Shown: positions 1 to 8,470, numbered from the stretch's first letter. The stretch is 50,570 nucleotides of DNA from an uncultured Lachnospiraceae bacterium (GCA_934292725.1 CAKQXY010000024.1:1-50570), one strand, 5' to 3'. Notes: generated by a model not told the origin, from the letters alone. Numbers and translations are program-made.

Positions 1-170
1 TCAATATCCAAAAATGCCCGCCGACTTATCACTCCCGATACGATTTTTTCCGTGCGAATCTTTTTTTCTTTTCTATATGCTGTAAATATGCGAAAAAAAC
101 TAACACCAGACTGATGCAGAATTGCCTTTTCGGATAACGGTATTTTTGTCGGATTCTCTTGTATATCCAT
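1..170 (-). CDS. Hypothetical protein, N-terminal part, runs off the left edge
   Basis: An open frame begins at ATG 168-170 on the minus strand and stays open for 56 codons to the window edge. It begins MDIQENPTKIPLSEKAILHQ and is rich in Lys and Arg. An AAAGG ribosome binding site lies about 12 bases upstream of the ATG. The start follows the antiporter stop by only 29 bases, so it probably belongs to the same transcript and may come under the same fluoride-responsive leader. The fragment is too short for family assignment and no motif is recognised. Confidence 0.55.
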   Translation of the reverse strand, partial: MDIQENPTKIPLSEKAILHQSGVSFFRIFTAYRKEKKIRTEKIVSGVISRRAFLDI

Positions 171-199
171 ACTCATTCAAAACCTTTCTTTTTTATAAG

Positions 200-1369
200 C
201 TATAATAGCTTTCTGTAAGTCGAATCAATTAGAAATGCCCCCAGCGGAGCTGTAATAAGAATTGATAGCACAGCCACTGTCAAAACGATATTTCCGCAGG
301 AAAGTCCCATTGCAAGCGGCATGCCGCCTATAGCTGCCTGTACTGTTGCCTTTGGCATATAAGCGAACATACAGAAAATACGCTCTTTTTTATTAAGATT
401 TGTTCCTAACATACAGCACCACACACCAGCCATTCGGAATATTAGTACACCTAAGATTAGAACGACAGCGGCAATACCTGCAGATGCAGCATAATGAAGA
501 TCAACAGTTGCTCCGACAAGAACAAACAGCATGATCTCTGCCATGACCCACAGCTTATTAAACTTTGATGACAGACGTACTGCTACAACAGCACGCTTTC
601 TTTTTAATGCGATTCCCATACCCATGACAGCTAATAATCCAGAAAATGGAACAGTCTCGCCAAAGCGATCCTCTGCTGTTACAAGCAAGAATGAAATACT
701 AAGCAAAATCATGACCTTTGCAGTATCGCGAATATGAACTCGCTCAAAATACAGCGAAAGTACGTAACCTACTACAAATCCTGCCACTCCTCCAAACAGT
801 ACTGAAAATGGCACTTTTATAAAACTTGCCGCTGATACACCATCACCAAGCGCAATTCCAGTAAACGCTGAGAACAGCACAATGACAAAAACATCATCAA
901 CTGACGCACCTGCAAGAATAAGCTGCGGAATAGATTTTTTCGTGCCCCAGCCTTCTTCTGTCAGCTTAATCATGCGCGGTACAATGACAGCTGGTGACAC
1001 AGCGCCCACGACAGCACCCATGATTGCAGCGTCCAGACGTGATACACCAAGAAGAATCGGTGCTAGAATAATCATTCCTGTCACCTCAAAGCAAGCTGGA
1101 ACAAAACACATCAGAATTGCTGGGCGCCCTGCTTTTTTCAAATCCTCCAGATTTAAAGATAATCCTGCTCTAAGCAAGATGATGATCAATGCAATCCGAC
1201 GCAGCTGTGATGAGATATCAAGAATGGATGAATCCAGCCAGCCCAGTCCATACGGGCCCAGAATCATACCTGTGGCAATCATACCTACCAGTCCAGGCAG
1301 CCTTACTTTTTTGCACAGCCACCCGAGTGCCATTCCGAGCAGCAGCATTAATGCGATACTTTGTAACAT
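200..1369 (-). CDS. Cation/proton antiporter, CPA (Na+/H+ exchanger) family
   Basis: This 389-residue protein is almost entirely hydrophobic, with about eleven to twelve membrane segments in the Na+/H+ exchanger fold (PF00999). Residues 155-160 read ASVDDV; the paired Asp158-Asp159 corresponds to the ion-binding acidic pair of the CPA2/NhaA-like class, and the conserved SPAVIVP stretch lies near 125-131. It lacks the C-terminal TrkA-N domain of Kef channels, so it is a membrane domain only. The start ATG at 1367-1369 follows an AAGGAGAAAAA site. The gene lies behind a fluoride riboswitch with an intrinsic terminator, which suggests a role in fluoride or ion stress. Antiporters of this class are among the gene types known to be linked to fluoride riboswitches; the transported ion cannot be read from sequence. 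Confidence 0.9.
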   Translation of the reverse strand: MLQSIALMLLLGMALGWLCKKVRLPGLVGMIATGMILGPYGLGWLDSSILDISSQLRRIALIIILLRAGLSLNLEDLKKAGRPAILMCFVPACFEVTGMIILAPILLGVSRLDAAIMGAVVGAVSPAVIVPRMIKLTEEGWGTKKSIPQLILAGASVDDVFVIVLFSAFTGIALGDGVSAASFIKVPFSVLFGGVAGFVVGYVLSLYFERVHIRDTAKVMILLSISFLLVTAEDRFGETVPFSGLLAVMGMGIALKRKRAVVAVRLSSKFNKLWVMAEIMLFVLVGATVDLHYAASAGIAAVVLILGVLIFRMAGVWCCMLGTNLNKKERIFCMFAYMPKATVQAAIGGMPLAMGLSCGNIVLTVAVLSILITAPLGAFLIDSTYRKLL

Positions 1370-1393
1370 CTTTTTTCTCCTTTTTCTTGCATA

Positions 1394-1471
1394 AGTTCAA
1401 ATCAGATGAGCCACCCGGGACAGATAATGAGCCACCGTTCCTGTCCCGGTGGTTTGCGTGACGCTTGAACT
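1394..1471 (-). promoter_or_regulatory. Structured 5' leader segment between terminator and antiporter start
   Basis: Between the riboswitch terminator and the antiporter start the minus-strand RNA can form a long hairpin. Outer arms are 1394-1400 and 1465-1471 (AGTTCAA/TTGAACT). Inner arms are 1411-1423 and 1441-1452 (CCACCCGGGACAG against CTGTCCCGGTGG, one bulged base). The inner 5' strand could instead pair with a second GGTGG copy at 1431-1436, and a second TTGAAC at 1473-1478 competes with the outer arm. Mutually exclusive pairings of this kind suggest a further regulatory step, but no known RNA family is recognised. Confidence 0.5.
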
Positions 1472-1477
1472 GTTGAA

Positions 1478-1576
1478 CAAAAAAGGCTGACAATCCCTGC
1501 GAAATTCGCAGAAGTCATCAGCCTTAACCAGCGGTTTGTGATACAAGGAATGTATCAATGGGAGAACTTCATTCCC
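1478..1576 (-). promoter_or_regulatory. Fluoride (crcB-type) riboswitch with terminator expression platform
   Basis: Read on the minus strand, the RNA has the fluoride aptamer elements in order. The P1 hairpin GGGAATGAAGTTCTCCC is at 1576-1560, a variable hairpin TGATACA/TGTATCA at 1557-1539, then the conserved AAACCGC strand, and GGCTGATGACTTCTGC down to 1508. The P1 loop GAAGU can pair with ACUUC near the 3' end, which is the family pseudoknot; the usual form is GGAGU/ACUCC, so the change is compensatory. The last aptamer strand overlaps the 5' arm of a terminator (AAGGCTGA 1525-1518, TCAGCCTT 1489-1482, then a T run). Fluoride binding should therefore hold back the terminator and allow antiporter expression. 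RNA-family identity is very likely; response to fluoride is inferred from the family. Confidence 0.93.
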
Positions 1577-1587
1577 AAAACATATTT

Positions 1588-1616
1588 ATTATACTGTGTT
1601 GCCTTCGGTCTGTCAA
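1588..1616 (-). promoter_or_regulatory. Consensus sigma-A promoter of the fluoride leader/antiporter unit
   Basis: On the minus strand TTGACA (1611-1616) and TATAAT (1588-1593) are separated by 17 bases, an exact consensus promoter. The expected start near 1581 lies about five bases before the riboswitch P1 stem, so the aptamer forms at the very 5' end of the transcript. It lies just downstream of the FadR-type regulator stop. Confidence 0.9.
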
Positions 1617-1641
1617 AGGGATTTTTGTTTTGTTAAGCAAA

Positions 1642-2304
1642 CTACGATTCACAGGACGTGTGAACTGTTGTAGCAATATTATCTCTTGCATTCTTAATGT
1701 GCTCTGCCGTCAGCTTTTCTGCAAGCTCCCCATCATGCTTTGTGATCGCCTCTAATATCGCGCGATGCTCAGAAACAGATTCCTCGGCGCGTCCCGTCAC
1801 GCAGACAGAGACGGCACGAGCACGCCTGATATAATTATGAAAGCTTGTCAGCACATTTTGGAGCGGACGGCTCTTTGATGCAGCGAAGATAATTCGATGA
1901 AACTCACCGTCTAACTCGCCCATTTCTTTTGCACTGTCTTGCTTTTTTAAATAATACTCCTGAAGTGCCATACACTGCTCAAGCTCTTCGAGTTCTTCAT
2001 CTGTGATCTTTTCCGCACAAAGACGTGCGGCCAATCCCTCAGTTCTAATACGAATCTCGTAAATGTCCTCTACATCCTGCTCTGAAATGCCAACTACGAC
2101 TGCTCCTTTATTGGGGATGTTTTTGACAAGTCCCTCAAGCTCAAGCTGCATCAGAGCTTCCCGCACAGGAGTACGGCTCACACCCAGACTCTTTGAAAGC
2201 CTCAGCTCATTTAAGCTATCTCCTTCCTTGTAGCTTCCGTTTAAAATCGCATCCTCCAGCGTATTAAATACTTGAATGCGAAGCGGATCTCCACTCTGCT
2301 GCAT
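1642..2304 (-). CDS. GntR/FadR-family transcriptional regulator (FCD domain)
   Basis: This 220-residue DNA-binding regulator has an N-terminal winged helix (about residues 6-72) with the typical GntR stretch LGVSRTPVREALMQLELEGL. An all-helical FCD ligand domain fills the rest; ELDGEFHR near 130 and two later His-containing helices (SEHRAIL, AEHIKNA) supply the expected metal or ligand residues. The length is normal. It begins 17 bases after the Re-citrate synthase stop, so the two form one operon, and the shared promoter carries a GTATAC palindrome typical of GntR operators. Autoregulation and control of citrate synthase are the likely role. The effector is unknown; an organic acid would fit the family. 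Confidence 0.92.
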   Translation of the reverse strand: MQQSGDPLRIQVFNTLEDAILNGSYKEGDSLNELRLSKSLGVSRTPVREALMQLELEGLVKNIPNKGAVVVGISEQDVEDIYEIRIRTEGLAARLCAEKITDEELEELEQCMALQEYYLKKQDSAKEMGELDGEFHRIIFAASKSRPLQNVLTSFHNYIRRARAVSVCVTGRAEESVSEHRAILEAITKHDGELAEKLTAEHIKNARDNIATTVHTSCES

Positions 2305-2321
2305 ACCCTTTCGTCTCCTTT

Positions 2322-3722
2322 TTATTTATCTTCATAATCCACGTCTCTGTGGAATACATACTGTTCTGCATAACGAATCATCTCCGTCTCACTGATAACA
2401 GTAATACGTCCATTTGCATATTCCTGATCAATCAACTCCTTGATCGTTACAACGCCTTCGTTCTTCTTATCAATTGCCTCTGCACCCTTTAAACCATAAT
2501 ACTGGTTGATCCATACGGCAATACCTGCCAGACCAGAAGTGTTGCTGATAGCAACCATCGGCGGACGATTTAAGATCAGCTCGGTATCAAAGATGTTATA
2601 AATTTCTGGATCCTTCATGATACCATCGGCATGAATACCTGCTCTTGTCAGGTTGAAGTTTCTTCCAACAAATGGTGTCATCGGCGGTGTTTCATAACCA
2701 GTCTCTTTTTCAAGATATTCCGCAATCTCTGTGATTACAGTCGGATTCATTCCATCAAAATCACCGCGTAATGATGCATATTCAAATACCATTGCTTCAA
2801 GCGGCACATTTCCGGTACGCTCACCGATTCCAAGCAGAGAACAGTTTACTGCGCCTGCGCCATACAGCCATGCGGTAGATGCATTGACAACACCCTTGTA
2901 AAAATCATTATGTCCATGCCACTCAAGCATATCACTTGGCACACCGGCATAATGCTTTAAGCCATAGATGATACCCGGCACGCTTCGCGGAAGTGAAACA
3001 CCAGGATAAGAAATTCCATAACCCATGGTATCGCAGGCACGAATCTTAATCGGAACACCACTGTCCTTTGACAATTTCATCAGTTCAGTAGCAAACGGAA
3101 CAACAAATCCATAATAATCTGCTCTCGTAATATCCTCAAAGTGGCATCTTGGATGAAGACCAGCCTCAATCGCGTCTGAAATAACGCCTAAGTACTTTTC
3201 CATTGCCTGCTTTCTTGTCAAATTCATTTTCTTAAAGATATGATAATCAGAGCAGCTAACAAGGATACCTGTCTCACGAATACCAATGTTTTTTACCAGT
3301 TCAAAATCACTCTTTGTTGCTCTAATCCACGTTGTGATCTCCGGGAACTCATATCCAAGCTCCATGCAGCGCTCTAACGCATCACGGTCCTTCTTTGAAT
3401 AAACAAAAAACTCAGTCTGACGTACAATGCCGTTTGGACCACCGAGGCGATGAAGCATTTTATACAAATCTACCATCTGCTGTGTGGTATATGGCTCGCG
3501 TGACTGCTGACCGTCACGAAAAGAGGTGTCAGTGATGTAAATGTGTTCCGGCATATCCATCGGTACATGGCGATAGTTGTAGGATACCTTCGGAACCTCG
3601 TTATATGGGAAAATCTCCCTAAACAGCTCCGGCTGGCTGACATCCTGCAGCTTGTACTCATACAGATCCTGTTCTAGCAGGTTGGTTTTGGTGCTCAGAT
3701 TAATTGTCTTATTTGCCTTCAT
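2322..3722 (-). CDS. Re-type citrate synthase (homocitrate/isopropylmalate synthase family)
   Basis: The 466-residue protein is an HMGL-like TIM-barrel acyl transferase. It shows TDTSFRDGQQ near the N terminus, the metal-binding WHGHNDFYKG signature and the GERTGNVPLEAM loop. Overall it resembles the clostridial Re-citrate synthase rather than LeuA, and it lacks the C-terminal leucine regulatory domain. The expected reaction is acetyl-CoA plus oxaloacetate to citrate, feeding 2-oxoglutarate and glutamate synthesis in anaerobes that lack the Si enzyme. I chose ATG 3720-3722 because GAGGAGG sits 8 bases upstream; an in-frame ATG 39 bases earlier has no such site. The FadR-type regulator follows in the operon. 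Annotation as 2-isopropylmalate synthase is the main alternative. Confidence 0.85.
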   Translation of the reverse strand: MKANKTINLSTKTNLLEQDLYEYKLQDVSQPELFREIFPYNEVPKVSYNYRHVPMDMPEHIYITDTSFRDGQQSREPYTTQQMVDLYKMLHRLGGPNGIVRQTEFFVYSKKDRDALERCMELGYEFPEITTWIRATKSDFELVKNIGIRETGILVSCSDYHIFKKMNLTRKQAMEKYLGVISDAIEAGLHPRCHFEDITRADYYGFVVPFATELMKLSKDSGVPIKIRACDTMGYGISYPGVSLPRSVPGIIYGLKHYAGVPSDMLEWHGHNDFYKGVVNASTAWLYGAGAVNCSLLGIGERTGNVPLEAMVFEYASLRGDFDGMNPTVITEIAEYLEKETGYETPPMTPFVGRNFNLTRAGIHADGIMKDPEIYNIFDTELILNRPPMVAISNTSGLAGIAVWINQYYGLKGAEAIDKKNEGVVTIKELIDQEYANGRITVISETEMIRYAEQYVFHRDVDYEDK

Positions 3723-3814
3723 AGTGTCGTCCTCCTCTGTTGCTCCTCGTTTGCAGTGCATCTGTTACAGCACTTTTTCTGTATACCATTCTGCCACGTT
3801 ACCGTGATGAATTT

Positions 3815-3857
3815 GTATCATTGTATACAATTATACAATTCAATTTAGATCTGTCAA
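3815..3857 (-). promoter_or_regulatory. Promoter of the citrate synthase operon with a GntR-type operator
   Basis: Minus-strand TTGACA (3852-3857) and TATAAT (3830-3835) are 16 bases apart. Directly downstream, covering the expected start, is the perfect palindrome ATTGTATACAAT (3820-3831), followed by a GATACAAA half-site. GntR/FadR regulators bind GT-AC dyads of this type, so the regulator encoded in this operon is the natural candidate for repression here. Confidence 0.75.
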
Positions 3858-3866
3858 GTACATTTT

Positions 3867-3908
3867 TTATCTCTGACCAAAATTGAGCCACTGGGGATAG
3901 TCAATCCA
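3867..3908 (-). pseudogene. Remnant: C-terminal end of a paralogue of the secreted protein at 8.5-9.6 kb
   Basis: The minus strand reads WIDYPQWLNFGQR then stop. The gene at 8523-9629 ends WIDYPKWLNFDVNQ then stop, and a stretch of about 32 bases is nearly identical between the two places. There is no room for the rest of a gene, because the ABC ATPase stop lies 19 bases upstream. This is the leftover 3' end of a duplicated or recombined copy. Confidence 0.75.
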
Positions 3909-3926
3909 CCGTATTACCCAACATAC

Positions 3927-4841
3927 TCAACTTACAAAATACAACAAATACACATCCTCCATCGTTGGATTTGCCTGACGCCATCCTTCCGCTGCTCGCT
4001 TTGCCACTACCCGAACCAGATACGTGCCTTCCCCGATGATTGTTAAATTACTGATTCGACTCTTTTTAATTCGTTTAAGTTCTTCCTGCGTCACCTCTTT
4101 TTCCCATACATAGCCTTTAGTCATTGCTAACAGCTTATGTGGTGCCTCTTTCTTTATAAGCTCTCCATTTTTCATCATGATAATCTGATTTGCAATGCAA
4201 TCCACATCGGATACCACATGTGTCGCAATCAGCACAATTTTGTTTTCTGCAATTTTGCTGATATAATTACGAATCCGAATTCGTTCCTTCGGGTCAAGTC
4301 CCGCAGTAGGTTCATCTAAAATCAAAACTGCCGGGTCATCCAACAATGCCTGTGCTAGCAAAAGACGCTGCTTCATTCCGCCTGAATAACGCTCAATTTT
4401 CCAGTCTTGCTTTTCCTCTAGGTTGACTACATGAAGCAATTCTTCGATTCTTCTTTTGCTTATTTTTCGCTCCATTCCTTTTAAGGATGCCATATACCAC
4501 AAAAACTGTCTTCCAGTAAAGCCCTCTAACAGTTCCTGCTGCTGTGGCATAAAGCCGACCTGTTTGCGGTAGCGATCTCCCAATTGTTCCAATGTCTGAC
4601 CACACCACTCAACACTGCCCTCACTCTGAAGCATATTGCCGCTTATGATCTGCATCAATGTGCTTTTTCCCGCACCATTTGGCCCTAATAGTCCGTAAAT
4701 TCCCGGCGTCAGAACCATGCTCATCTGATTCAATGCTCGTTTTCCATTGGAATACACTTTTGAAACCTCTTGCAAGACCAACTGAGGATTTTCTGTCTGC
4801 TCATTTTCCGGCATTGTCAGCTTTTCTTTTTTTCTTAACAT
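3927..4841 (-). CDS. ABC transporter ATP-binding protein
   Basis: This 304-residue ATPase energises the membrane partner encoded just upstream. Walker A is GPNGAGKST at 53-61, the signature YSGGMKQ at 152-158, Walker B LILDEPTAGLD at 173-183, and the switch His at 208. The C-terminal region of about 80 residues after the nucleotide-binding domain is typical of ABC-2 exporter ATPases. I chose ATG 4839-4841, preceded by AGAGGTGG at good spacing; a GTG nine bases earlier is inside that site. It is the last gene of a minus-strand cluster with the permease and two secreted proteins. The substrate is unknown. Confidence 0.9.
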   Translation of the reverse strand: MLRKKEKLTMPENEQTENPQLVLQEVSKVYSNGKRALNQMSMVLTPGIYGLLGPNGAGKSTLMQIISGNMLQSEGSVEWCGQTLEQLGDRYRKQVGFMPQQQELLEGFTGRQFLWYMASLKGMERKISKRRIEELLHVVNLEEKQDWKIERYSGGMKQRLLLAQALLDDPAVLILDEPTAGLDPKERIRIRNYISKIAENKIVLIATHVVSDVDCIANQIIMMKNGELIKKEAPHKLLAMTKGYVWEKEVTQEELKRIKKSRISNLTIIGEGTYLVRVVAKRAAEGWRQANPTMEDVYLLYFVS

Positions 4842-4946
4842 TGTCACCACCTCTTTATTTATCGCGCCTTTCCCTATTTCTTCAATATTCCTTCAATTTA
4901 TCGTGTTATCGTGTTTTTTCTTATAATCTTGTTTCTTATAATCGCT

Positions 4947-7163
4947 TTACTTTCTTTTTGTTCTCACTGCCGTCTGATACGTTCGGAAAAAGAACAGAAA
5001 ACTGGCAGCTCCGTAGCAAATCCAAATAACAAGTCCAACTGGTAGCAACTGCACATTCAAATAATCAGTACACAAAAATACAGCCATGCCGCCTGTTGCA
5101 AATGGAAGTCCCATCTTTAAAAACAAGATTGGTAAGCCCAGAAGAACGCTCGCCAGACAATACTGAACTACTGGTCTTTGTGGAAGCAACGCAATACCAG
5201 AAATTAACACTGCCAGACAAATTGCACCAATAACGCCCAAAATAAATTTTAAAAAAAGGAAAGTACCGACTGACATATTTCCGACTGTCTGAGAGAGAAG
5301 CTCAATGCATGATGTATTGATGGAAAAATCACATGCGGGATAATTACTTAAGATTCCACTGTAATACCGGTAACTTACAAATAACTCCATTGCAACCATT
5401 ATCACAATATTGATCACCAGCTTTGTCCGAATCTGCTTTCCACGCCCATGAAAATTTACACGAATGAGTCCGGTGCATGGATATTCGATCTGCTGATAGC
5501 CAAGCAAAAAGACAATCGCAAATAGTACAAGAAATACTGCTGCTGTCAGGCTAGCTGGATTTTTATCGAATAATTTCTCCGCAAGATATTGATTAAAAAA
5601 GCCGACATGGTTGGCACCGTTTGCTTTTTGTTCTTCGATGAAGTGCCATTGCTGCTCTACAATCCGGAATCCATCAATTTTCTGATCGATTTCCCGCTCA
5701 ATTTTAATCTGCTCCTGCTCATATTCTTCTTGTGTAATGCTGCCATCCAAAAGCTGTGCTGCAAGATGCTCCATCGTGGAATCGGTGCCTTCCAAAAACG
5801 CCTTTTCCTGCTGTAAAAATGCCTCTTTCTCTGGCGTATATGCACCTTGAAGCGTCTGCATATAGCTGTTATAAGTTGCTTTTTTCAAGAAATAATACCC
5901 GTCATCGCCCTGCCCAATCGCATACCAGCCGACTATCAAAAACACCACCAGAATGAACCAACGCCATTGATAGCCGAATACCTCATACAGTTCGTGCCAA
6001 ACAATCGATGCATGCTCGCTTTTCCAGTTTTCTGTTGTCTGCCTTACATGTGCAACAAGTTTCCACTTTCCAATTTTCTCGCCCAGTCTGTACTCTTTCC
6101 GCTCCTGCCCTGCTGCATGACGCAAGCACAGTCCAATCACTGGATGTCCAATCAGCATACTCACGATAAAACAAGTTTCATTTTGAATCGCCCGACCAAA
6201 AAGATTGACATTCTGGTAAAGCCGCAAGCGCTTTTCTGCATACAAGAAAGAATACAGATTAACTTCTTTAAAAAACAGACCAAAACTTGTTTCCGGAAGT
6301 TTTTTATTCAGCCCCCAACTAACTGCCAGTAAAGCTACTAACACGACACTAGCGAATCCAACGCCGATTTTCGATAGTAACAGTGCAAATAAGCTGCCAA
6401 TAAAAAAGACAATCATCCAGTTTTCGATCAAGTTCCAGATGAGCATTTGCAGACAATTCACCTTCCAACTACAGCGTTTAAATTCTTCAAAGGACTGAAT
6501 CGGTGCAAAAAGATCGCCCGCTTTGCACTGAAGTCTCGCCTGAATCAAAAAGCCAACATATGAAAGCACAACTAATAAAAAAGAAATGACGAGCAGACAG
6601 CTCCACTTTGCCGCCATAACTGGCTTTCTGCCACGGTATTGAGCCACCCACAGCTTTCCGATTCCATTCTTCTGTTCTGCTCCGAACAATACTGTCACGA
6701 TCACAAGAACCTGCATCAGCAAAATCGCAATTCCATTATTCCAGCATAACACATTTCGTATCCACAACGGTGCATTGTCCGAAAGTGTCACCTGATCTAG
6801 CTTTGCAAAATCCGATTTTGTTTTTTGAATATTGCTGATGGCGTAGCTTCCCTGTTTTTGAAAGACCGCTACCTTTTCCATCTGATCGGCCTGTGACAGC
6901 ACAGTCTGAATATAGTCTGGATATCCATCCAAATACTCACGGTAATGAGTCATCTGCTCCACTTGATACGAAAGACCCAAATCCGTATTGTCTTCTGACA
7001 CGCCCTCCACTAATTCTTGTGAATACTGTTTTGTGACTGCCGACTGTATCATCAGGCTTGAACGCGCAAATAACACCTGTGCAACCACAAATAAGCCAAT
7101 TAAAATCAAAAAGATTTCTCTGTGACATGCCAGTTTCTTCGCTTCATACCCTATTAACGTCAT
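4947..7163 (-). CDS. ABC-2-like exporter membrane protein with two extracytoplasmic segments
   Basis: The 738-residue protein looks like two fused ABC-2 permease halves. Each half begins with an N-terminal helix (about 14-31 and 400-415) followed by a long polar, Gln/Glu-rich segment predicted outside the cell (about 32-130 and 418-530), then a block of hydrophobic helices. It sits 105 bases upstream of the ATPase gene and 20 bases after the secreted protein gene. Together the two proteins could form a complete exporter with one permease chain. The start has a modest GGCGG ribosome site. No specific family beyond ABC-2-type permease is recognised and the cargo is unknown. Confidence 0.8.
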   Translation of the reverse strand: MTLIGYEAKKLACHREIFLILIGLFVVAQVLFARSSLMIQSAVTKQYSQELVEGVSEDNTDLGLSYQVEQMTHYREYLDGYPDYIQTVLSQADQMEKVAVFQKQGSYAISNIQKTKSDFAKLDQVTLSDNAPLWIRNVLCWNNGIAILLMQVLVIVTVLFGAEQKNGIGKLWVAQYRGRKPVMAAKWSCLLVISFLLVVLSYVGFLIQARLQCKAGDLFAPIQSFEEFKRCSWKVNCLQMLIWNLIENWMIVFFIGSLFALLLSKIGVGFASVVLVALLAVSWGLNKKLPETSFGLFFKEVNLYSFLYAEKRLRLYQNVNLFGRAIQNETCFIVSMLIGHPVIGLCLRHAAGQERKEYRLGEKIGKWKLVAHVRQTTENWKSEHASIVWHELYEVFGYQWRWFILVVFLIVGWYAIGQGDDGYYFLKKATYNSYMQTLQGAYTPEKEAFLQQEKAFLEGTDSTMEHLAAQLLDGSITQEEYEQEQIKIEREIDQKIDGFRIVEQQWHFIEEQKANGANHVGFFNQYLAEKLFDKNPASLTAAVFLVLFAIVFLLGYQQIEYPCTGLIRVNFHGRGKQIRTKLVINIVIMVAMELFVSYRYYSGILSNYPACDFSINTSCIELLSQTVGNMSVGTFLFLKFILGVIGAICLAVLISGIALLPQRPVVQYCLASVLLGLPILFLKMGLPFATGGMAVFLCTDYLNVQLLPVGLVIWICYGAASFLFFFRTYQTAVRTKRK

Positions 7164-7183
7164 CCATTTTTCCGCCTTTTATT

Positions 7184-8410
7184 TTATTCCAGAGATGTCC
7201 AACTCATATTGTATGTCTTTCCTTCTAACAAAAGCTGTGGCGTTGCCATCTGATCTGCCAGTTTTGACTTATCCAAATACCAAATTTGCTCCGTCTCGCC
7301 ATCGTCCTTTAATTTATACCAAAATGTGTAGTTCTCGTCTCCAATTGGTAAAAATCCCGGTGACGCAATCTCAGAATCAATCTCCAAATCTCCGACATAC
7401 TCCAGCGTATCTCGATCGTAATATGAAATTTTCCACGGAATCTCTCCTGTCCATACCTCATATTGAGATTCGTTGTCCACATAAAGATATGTTCCATCGC
7501 TGTATGCCTTACAATTTGGCTCAATTAAAAAATCTTCTAATTGCCCGGTCACAGTTCCATCTAAATCTGCCACATAAACAGGTTGGTCGTCTTCTGTTCC
7601 TGCATATGTTAATAACATATGATCTCCTTCAAACGAGAAAAATGCTGCCTCGTAACCATCTTCGGATAAATAACTCGTCTCTCCATTTGTCGTATTATAA
7701 ATCAAAATGTATCGATCATTGTCAATCCAATAAGTAAAGTAAATGTAATCCTGATACGCAAGCAATCCGGTCAATGCATTGATTTCGTTATCCTCCAATA
7801 AAATTTCCTCCTGACTGCCATCAACCTTTTGGCGAGCTAATCTCGTGACAGTTGTAACTTTTCCTGCATTATCCGAACTATTTTCTGCATATACATAATA
7901 ACAATACCCACGATGCAATACAGGCGGTCGCTTAAACGCTGCCTGAACTGCCGCTTCCTTGCGATAAAGTCCATCCGATGAAAAAGAATACAATCTTCCT
8001 GTAAAATCACTATATGGTTCTTCCTCAGCAAAATCCCATAACGATACACCATAGATCATATCCTGATAATATTGAAGTGAATAGCCACAATCGGAGTTTC
8101 CAAGATATGCCTCACAATTTGCACGATCTGCAATCTTTTCCTCTCCCTGATGCGTACACTCTGGCTTGCTGCAAAGTGGAAATACCATTTCCAACTGAAA
8201 ATCCGCAAAATAGAGAAGATCTCCGAGACGGATATAATATCCCTCTTTTCCTCTCGTCACCCATGAACTTCCAACATCCTTTAACTGAAAATAATACTGA
8301 CTGTCATTTTCCCAATCAAAGTCAAGGGTATTTGATGCATCCGATGCAAATGTATTGCTGGATGCAAAGAGAATGGTTCCTGCTAATAAACTCATCATAA
8401 TCTTTTTCAT
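7184..8410 (-). CDS. Secreted protein, probable beta-propeller (DUF5050-like)
   Basis: After a Sec signal peptide (MKKIMMSLLAGTILFASSNTFAS, cleaved after about residue 23, no lipobox Cys) the mature part of about 385 residues has repeated short beta-strand units rich in Tyr, Asp and Gly. Examples are blocks such as YQDYIYFTYW, DRYILIYN and SDGTYLYVDN, which suggest a propeller. Two CxxxC-like pairs near residue 80-110 may form disulfides. ATG 8408-8410 is chosen because GAGAGGAG precedes it; an earlier in-frame start has no such site. It lies directly upstream of the ABC permease gene, so it may be a cell-surface partner or sensor for that exporter. Function is not known. Confidence 0.75.
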   Translation of the reverse strand: MKKIMMSLLAGTILFASSNTFASDASNTLDFDWENDSQYYFQLKDVGSSWVTRGKEGYYIRLGDLLYFADFQLEMVFPLCSKPECTHQGEEKIADRANCEAYLGNSDCGYSLQYYQDMIYGVSLWDFAEEEPYSDFTGRLYSFSSDGLYRKEAAVQAAFKRPPVLHRGYCYYVYAENSSDNAGKVTTVTRLARQKVDGSQEEILLEDNEINALTGLLAYQDYIYFTYWIDNDRYILIYNTTNGETSYLSEDGYEAAFFSFEGDHMLLTYAGTEDDQPVYVADLDGTVTGQLEDFLIEPNCKAYSDGTYLYVDNESQYEVWTGEIPWKISYYDRDTLEYVGDLEIDSEIASPGFLPIGDENYTFWYKLKDDGETEQIWYLDKSKLADQMATPQLLLEGKTYNMSWTSLE

Positions 8411-8470
8411 TGTACGCTCTCCTCTCGGTTTTATTATTAAAATATTACTATTCTGCATAAATGCTCATAA

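Noticed and set aside
882..1394. 170-codon plus-strand frame opposite the antiporter
   Set aside because: Antisense shadow of a clear membrane protein gene; no ribosome site and no family features.
1539..1557. TGATACA/TGTATCA palindrome as an operator for the adjacent FadR-type regulator
   Set aside because: It is the variable hairpin inside the fluoride aptamer, in the expected place between P1 and the AAACCGC strand.
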